Assembly: GCA_946186925.1 (NCBI GenBank)
Contig: CAMHPA010000026.1
Location: 1 to 34,628 of the forward strand
Direction of reading: 5' to 3'
Origin: an uncultured Bacteroidota bacterium
GTDB taxonomy: Bacteria > Bacteroidota > Bacteroidia > Bacteroidales > SZUA-534
DNA length: 34,628 bases
The notes under the pieces are model-generated. The model was not told where the DNA came from. It did not search any database and was given only the letters and a program-made list of their open reading frames with translations. This document shows positions 30,857 to 34,628 of this stretch, in pieces. Position numbers and translations under genes: made by a program. The number at the start of each line of letters is the position of its first letter. The stretch's first letter is position 1.

Positions 30857-32194
30857 ATGCAAAAACAATTGATAATAGGTATTATGATGGCAATCGCGCC
30901 AAGCGCATTCGGGGCAAACGCTTCGGACAGCGTCCGCACAATGACTCTGAAAGATTGTATGGAATATGCCATATCGAACTCAACAAAAATCCGCATTAGC
31001 GAGACCACTGTTGACGATGCGCGGATTACACGCCGCGACGCCATTTTGGCGGCTTTCACGCCAAGTGTTAATGCGGGAACCAGCGCAAGTTACAATTTCG
31101 GCCGTAATATCGACTGGCAGACAAACACCAAAACCGATGTTACGACGTTCAGCAACGACTACAGCATTTCGGCAGGAATCACCCTCTTCAACGGGTTTCA
31201 GGCCGTGAACAATATGCGTGTGTCGAAGACGTCGCTGGCCATTTCGCGGACAGAGCAGGAGCAGGCCGAAGCCGACATTTGCCTTGCCGTGATGGAAGCC
31301 TACTACAACGTGGTTTACTACTGCCGTCTGTGCCAACTGTTCGACGAGCAGATTGCTACAGCACGCACCGCGCTCGATAAGATGCGCCGTCAGGAGGAGA
31401 TTGGGCAGAAGAGCCGCGCCGATGTCATTCAACTTGAGGCCGACCTTGCCGACCGCGAGTACGACCTTGTCAGCACACGCCAGATGCGCGACGAGCAGAT
31501 TATGACGCTTTCTGATTTGATGTTCTTCCCTATGGATGAGCAGTTTGCGGTGGACACGACAATGCCTTTGGCCACCGCCGACAATCAAACCGAAGATGAG
31601 ATTGTCAACTATGCACTGGACAACAACCCCAGTGTGAAAATTGCCAACTGGCGCGCCGAAAACGCCCGCCGCGAACTCTCGACAGCCCGCTGGCAACTGT
31701 TGCCGCAATTAAGCGCAAACGCAAGTTTGGGCACGGGCTATAGCAAGAGCAATGGTTCTGAGGTGCCTTCGTTCAATGAGCAGATTCGCAACAACGTGGG
31801 CGAGAACATAGGTCTTTCGCTCTCGATACCAATCTTCGGCCGCCTGAACCGCTACTCTGAAATATCGCGCAAGCGCAACTCATACGCCCGCGCCAATGCC
31901 GAACTCGACCAAAAAAACCGCGAGACGGAATCGGCCGTGCGCAAGGCTTTCAACGACTGCCGCACCGCGCTGGCCGCCTATCAGCAGGCTTGCAAAAAGA
32001 CTGAAATTCAGCAAGAAGCCTACCAACTCAACCAAAAACGGATGGAGCAGGGCCTGATTTCGGGACTTGAGTATCAGACGGCCGTCAACAACTATCTGAA
32101 AACCAAATCCGACGATATGAAATCGCTTTTCACCTATCTGATAAAGCAAAGTGTATTAAAGTATTACAGCGGAGTGGAGTATGTGAATCAGTGA
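30857..32194 (+). CDS. TolC-like outer membrane efflux protein
   Basis: The 445-residue protein has a signal peptide (MQKQLIIGIMMAIAPSAFGA) and the repeat architecture of outer-membrane efflux factors. Two related halves each start with a LKDCMEYAISNS / IVNYALDNNPSVKIANWRAENA type helix and contain long coiled coils (EQEQAEADICLAVMEAYYNVVYY; ELDQKNRETESAVRKAFNDCRTALAAYQQACKKTEIQQEAYQLNQKRME). ASYNFGRNIDWQTNT and NIGLSLSIPIFGRLN are the beta-strand regions. It forms the outer-membrane channel of a tripartite exporter whose adaptor and ATPase follow. Substrate unknown. Confidence 0.93.
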   Translation: MQKQLIIGIMMAIAPSAFGANASDSVRTMTLKDCMEYAISNSTKIRISETTVDDARITRRDAILAAFTPSVNAGTSASYNFGRNIDWQTNTKTDVTTFSNDYSISAGITLFNGFQAVNNMRVSKTSLAISRTEQEQAEADICLAVMEAYYNVVYYCRLCQLFDEQIATARTALDKMRRQEEIGQKSRADVIQLEADLADREYDLVSTRQMRDEQIMTLSDLMFFPMDEQFAVDTTMPLATADNQTEDEIVNYALDNNPSVKIANWRAENARRELSTARWQLLPQLSANASLGTGYSKSNGSEVPSFNEQIRNNVGENIGLSLSIPIFGRLNRYSEISRKRNSYARANAELDQKNRETESAVRKAFNDCRTALAAYQQACKKTEIQQEAYQLNQKRMEQGLISGLEYQTAVNNYLKTKSDDMKSLFTYLIKQSVLKYYSGVEYVNQ

Positions 32195-32262
32195 GTTAGT
32201 TAGAAATTAGAATTTAGGAGTTAAAAATAGGAATATGTAGGGACGTCATATTAAGGTGTCCG

Positions 32263-32297
32263 AAAAATCAAAAATCAAAAATCAAAAATCAAAAATC
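32263..32297 (+). repeat. Five tandem AAAAATC heptamers
   Basis: Perfect 7-bp tandem repeat of five copies, ending 11 bases before the adaptor gene's ATG. A TGTAGGGACG word lies upstream at 32236-32245. Confidence 0.92.
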
Positions 32298-32308
32298 AAT
32301 AAATAATT

Positions 32309-33565
32309 ATGGACTACGTTATCGAACAAAAGAAAGGATTTGCGGCGGCTTTTACAAAGAAAGCGGTGCCGTTTTGGTTGGGCGGAGCAGTGGTGGCCGC
32401 TGTGGTTTACCTGCTTCTGCAGAGCGACTCGCGGTCGCTGAAGGTGGATGCCGAAACGCTGACAATCAGCAATGTAACGCGCAACGAGTTTAACGATTAC
32501 GTGCGAATCAGCGGACAGGTGGTGCCGCAGACAACCATTCAGTTGAGCCCGCTCGAAGGCGGCGTGGTTGAACGCATTGTGGCAGAGGAAGGTACAAGGC
32601 TTAAGGCTGGCGACCCCATTCTGGTCTTGTCGAACGAAAACCTTGATATGCAGATTCTTAACTCGGAAGCCGAACTCGCCGAAAAGGAGAATATGCTGCG
32701 CAACACGGTAATCTCGATGGAGCAGCAGAAACTCTCAAACAGGCAGAGCGAAATCGAACTCGGCATTGAGGTGAAACGCAACAAGCGCCACTACGAGCAG
32801 CAGAAGGCTCTGTTTGATGAAAAACTGATTGCGCGTGAGGAGTTTACAAAGGCCGAAGAAGATTATTTCCTGTCGGTTGAGAAGTACGAACTGGTACGCG
32901 AGCGCCTGAAACAGGACAGCGCCTTCCGCAGCATTGAGGTTGAGAGGCTTCAGGAGAGTTTGGAGAATATGCAGAAGAATATGCAAATCATTCGCCGCCG
33001 CAAGGAGAACCTGGTGATTAAGGCGCCCATTGACGGCGAACTGGGCCTGCTCGACGCTGTTCTGGGACAGTCGATTCAGGCTGGTGTGAAAATCGGGCAG
33101 ATAAACTCTGTCGGCACCTATAAGATTGAGGCACAGATTGATGAGCACTATATCGACCGCGTGACACTCGGACTTTCGGCCACATTCGACCGTCAGGGTG
33201 AGGTGTTCAACGCCACCGTCCGCAAGGTGTACCCCGAGGTGCGCAGCGGCAAGTTCCAGGCCGATTTCCGTATCGACGGCACTCAGCCCGCCAATATCCG
33301 CAGCGGCCAGACCTACTATCTGAACCTGCAACTCGGCCAGAGCGAGGAGGCGGTGATTATCCCGCGCGGCTCGTTCTATCAGTCAACGGGCGGCAAATGG
33401 ATTTTCGTGGTATCGCCCAGCGGCGACAAAGCCGTCAAGCGCGAAATCCGCATTGGCCGCCAGAACCCGAAATACTACGAGGTGCTCGACGGCCTGGAGC
33501 CAGGCGAGAAGGTAATCACTTCGTCGTATGAGAGTTACGGCGACTGCGAGGTGCTGGTGTTCTGA
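32309..33565 (+). CDS. HlyD/MacA-like periplasmic adaptor subunit
   Basis: The 418-residue protein is anchored by one N-terminal transmembrane segment (AVPFWLGGAVVAAVVYLLL, about residues 20-38). Next comes a barrel-sandwich half (YVRISGQVVPQTTIQLSPLEGGVVERIVAEEGTRLKAGDPILVLSNENL), a long alpha-hairpin coiled coil (about 110-235), and the second lipoyl half VIKAPIDGELGLLDAVLGQSIQAGVKIGQI. A beta-barrel and membrane-proximal domain finish with GEKVITSSYESYGDCEVLVF. It links the inner-membrane ABC transporter to the TolC-like channel. The 114-base gap to the previous gene carries word repeats but no terminator. Confidence 0.92.
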   Translation: MDYVIEQKKGFAAAFTKKAVPFWLGGAVVAAVVYLLLQSDSRSLKVDAETLTISNVTRNEFNDYVRISGQVVPQTTIQLSPLEGGVVERIVAEEGTRLKAGDPILVLSNENLDMQILNSEAELAEKENMLRNTVISMEQQKLSNRQSEIELGIEVKRNKRHYEQQKALFDEKLIAREEFTKAEEDYFLSVEKYELVRERLKQDSAFRSIEVERLQESLENMQKNMQIIRRRKENLVIKAPIDGELGLLDAVLGQSIQAGVKIGQINSVGTYKIEAQIDEHYIDRVTLGLSATFDRQGEVFNATVRKVYPEVRSGKFQADFRIDGTQPANIRSGQTYYLNLQLGQSEEAVIIPRGSFYQSTGGKWIFVVSPSGDKAVKREIRIGRQNPKYYEVLDGLEPGEKVITSSYESYGDCEVLVF

Positions 33566-33588
33566 AAATGGTGAATCGGTGAATCGAG

Positions 33589-33720
33589 GTTGAGAAAGTA
33601 ATATGACTACAGACTACAGACAACGGACAACAGAATATCTAATGCCTAGTGCCTAATGCCTAAAAAACTTAAAACTTAAAACTTCAATAACTTATAACTT
33701 TAAATAACTTAAAACTTAAA
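33589..33720 (+). repeat. Word-repeat spacer, first copy (GTTGAGAAAG, GACTACAGAC, ACTTAAA)
   Basis: Starts GTTGAGAAAGTAATATGACT, continues with ACAGACTACAGACAACGGACAACAG-type words and ends with several AACTTAAAACTT words just before the ATG at 33724. The first part recurs in the next spacer at 34422. Confidence 0.75.
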
Positions 33721-33723
33721 ACA

Positions 33724-34404
33724 ATGATTAAAGTATCAAATTTATCGAAAGTGTTCCGTACAGAGGAAATTGAGACCGTTGCATTGAACGGCGTATCGTT
33801 TGAAATCAAAGAAGGCGAGTTTGTCGCCATTATGGGGCCGTCGGGTTGCGGCAAGTCAACACTGATGAACGTTCTGGGCCTGCTGGACTCGCCCACGGGC
33901 GGCTCGTACCAACTGCTTGGCACCGAGGTGGCTGGGCTGAAGGAGAAGGAGCGCACCAACTTCCGCAAGGGCAATATCGGGTTCGTGTTCCAGAGTTTCA
34001 ACCTGATTGACGAACTGAACGTGTACGATAATATTGAGTTGCCGCTCAAATATCTGAATATCAGTGCCGCCGAGCGCAAGCAACGCGTCACCGAGATTAT
34101 GAAACGAATGGCAATCAGCCACCGAGCAAAGCACTATCCGCAGCAGTTGTCGGGTGGTCAGCAGCAGCGTGTGGCCATTGCGCGCGCCGTGGTTGCCAAC
34201 CCCAAACTCATTCTGGCCGACGAGCCCACTGGTAACCTTGACTCGAAGAACGGCCGCGAGGTGATGACGCTTCTGAGCGAACTCAACGCCGACGGCACCA
34301 CCGTGATTATGGTGACGCACTCGCCCAAAGACGCCGCCGTTGCGCAACGCACAATCAACCTGTTCGACGGTCAGATTGTGTCGGACGTGAAGAACGAATT
34401 GTAG
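33724..34404 (+). CDS. ABC transporter ATP-binding protein (MacB/LolD type)
   Basis: The 226-residue ATPase is a stand-alone nucleotide-binding subunit. Walker A is GPSGCGKST (from residue 38), Q-loop FVFQSFNLIDELNVYDNIELPL, signature LSGGQQQR, Walker B LILADEPTGNLDS and switch His in VTHSPKDA. The EPTGNLDS and IELPL stretches are typical of the MacB/LolD/FtsE branch, which works by mechanotransmission with a four-helix permease. It should pair with the permease that begins at 34587. Together with the TolC-like protein and adaptor this makes a tripartite exporter. Confidence 0.93.
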   Translation: MIKVSNLSKVFRTEEIETVALNGVSFEIKEGEFVAIMGPSGCGKSTLMNVLGLLDSPTGGSYQLLGTEVAGLKEKERTNFRKGNIGFVFQSFNLIDELNVYDNIELPLKYLNISAAERKQRVTEIMKRMAISHRAKHYPQQLSGGQQQRVAIARAVVANPKLILADEPTGNLDSKNGREVMTLLSELNADGTTVIMVTHSPKDAAVAQRTINLFDGQIVSDVKNEL

Positions 34405-34421
34405 ATGAAAGGGGAAAGGGT

Positions 34422-34580
34422 GTTGAGAAAGCAAAATGACTTCAGACTACGGACAACAGACTACAGACAATTAACACTTAACAATTAATAATTAACAATG
34501 ACGTGGCTTGCAGTCTGCTTCCAACACCCAACACCCAACACCTAACACCAATAACTTAAAACTTCGAGAACTTAAAACTT
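34422..34580 (+). repeat. Word-repeat spacer, second copy
   Basis: Begins GTTGAGAAAGCAAAATGACT, parallel to 33589, followed by CAGACTAC/GGACAACAG words, ATTAACA words, CCAACACCCAACACC words (34522-34550) and AACTTAAAACTT words up to the permease ATG. Confidence 0.75.
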
Positions 34581-34586
34581 TACACA

Positions 34587-34628
34587 ATGAAATCGTACCT
34601 GAAATTCCTATCGCGCAACAAGTTGTAC
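34587..34628 (+). CDS. ABC transporter permease, 5' fragment (MacB-like)
   Basis: Only 14 codons (MKSYLKFLSRNKLY) are inside the window; the frame is open to the edge. The short basic start before a first transmembrane segment is typical of Bacteroidota MacB-like permeases, and the upstream ATPase predicts such a gene. Family assignment rests mostly on context. Confidence 0.65.
   Translation, partial: MKSYLKFLSRNKLY

Overview
The window looks like a chromosomal segment of a member of the Bacteroidota, probably Bacteroidales. Many genes are preceded by the promoter pattern known from that phylum, a -7 box TAnnTTTG with a TTG/TTTG about 19 bases upstream. Shine-Dalgarno sequences are essentially absent. 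The proteins (two secreted lipoproteins, MenG for menaquinone, a Wzz/Wzy pair, a TolC/HlyD/ABC exporter) fit the phylum. Genus-level assignment from memory is not safe. No phage, plasmid or transposase gene was seen.

Layout. Bases 1-558 hold the 5' part of an AT-rich secreted protein gene (minus). 737-2103: endonuclease IV (nfo) translationally coupled to a HEAT-like helical protein. 2180-4183: a large lipoprotein ending in a thioredoxin domain. 4281-6769 (minus): Wzy-like polymerase and Wzz chain-length regulator. 7041-8603: SAM hydrolase and MazG, abutting. 8604-8927: three 21-bp tandem repeats, possible promoter boxes and a strong terminator, perhaps a small RNA locus. 8928-9671: menG/ubiE. 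9686-11569: leuA, with a promoter far upstream and an unannotated 31-codon leucine-rich leader peptide (9738-9833). 11721-13149: a PRPP-loop protein and a small secreted protein. 13241-15091: cyclophilin and a serpin lipoprotein. 15417-17743: a PhoH-family ATPase, purC and tRNA-Gly(CCC). 17852-21959: tgt, an LptG/LptF-like permease and recJ, convergent with tilS (21976-23319).

23860-30585 is a hexuronate catabolism cluster: ExuT-like transporter, UxaC isomerase, KDG kinase, KDPG aldolase. The mannonate steps (UxuB, UxuA) must be encoded elsewhere. The cluster is interrupted between kinase and aldolase by an AAA-type ATPase with a nuclease-like C-terminus (28447-29865). That gene has its own promoter, and just upstream lie four interrupted palindromes repeated every 53-54 bp. 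I consider this gene plus array the best candidate for an undescribed system.

30857-34628 is an efflux operon: TolC-like outer-membrane factor, HlyD-like adaptor, MacB/LolD-type ATPase and the first 14 codons of a permease. A cluster of TGTAAA half-sites sits just upstream of its promoter.

Many spacers are built of short tandem words (TTTAAAC/TCTAAAC, AAAAATC, CCAACACC, ACTTAAA), often ending right before a start codon. These and several hairpin elements form a second layer of structure that the genes do not explain.
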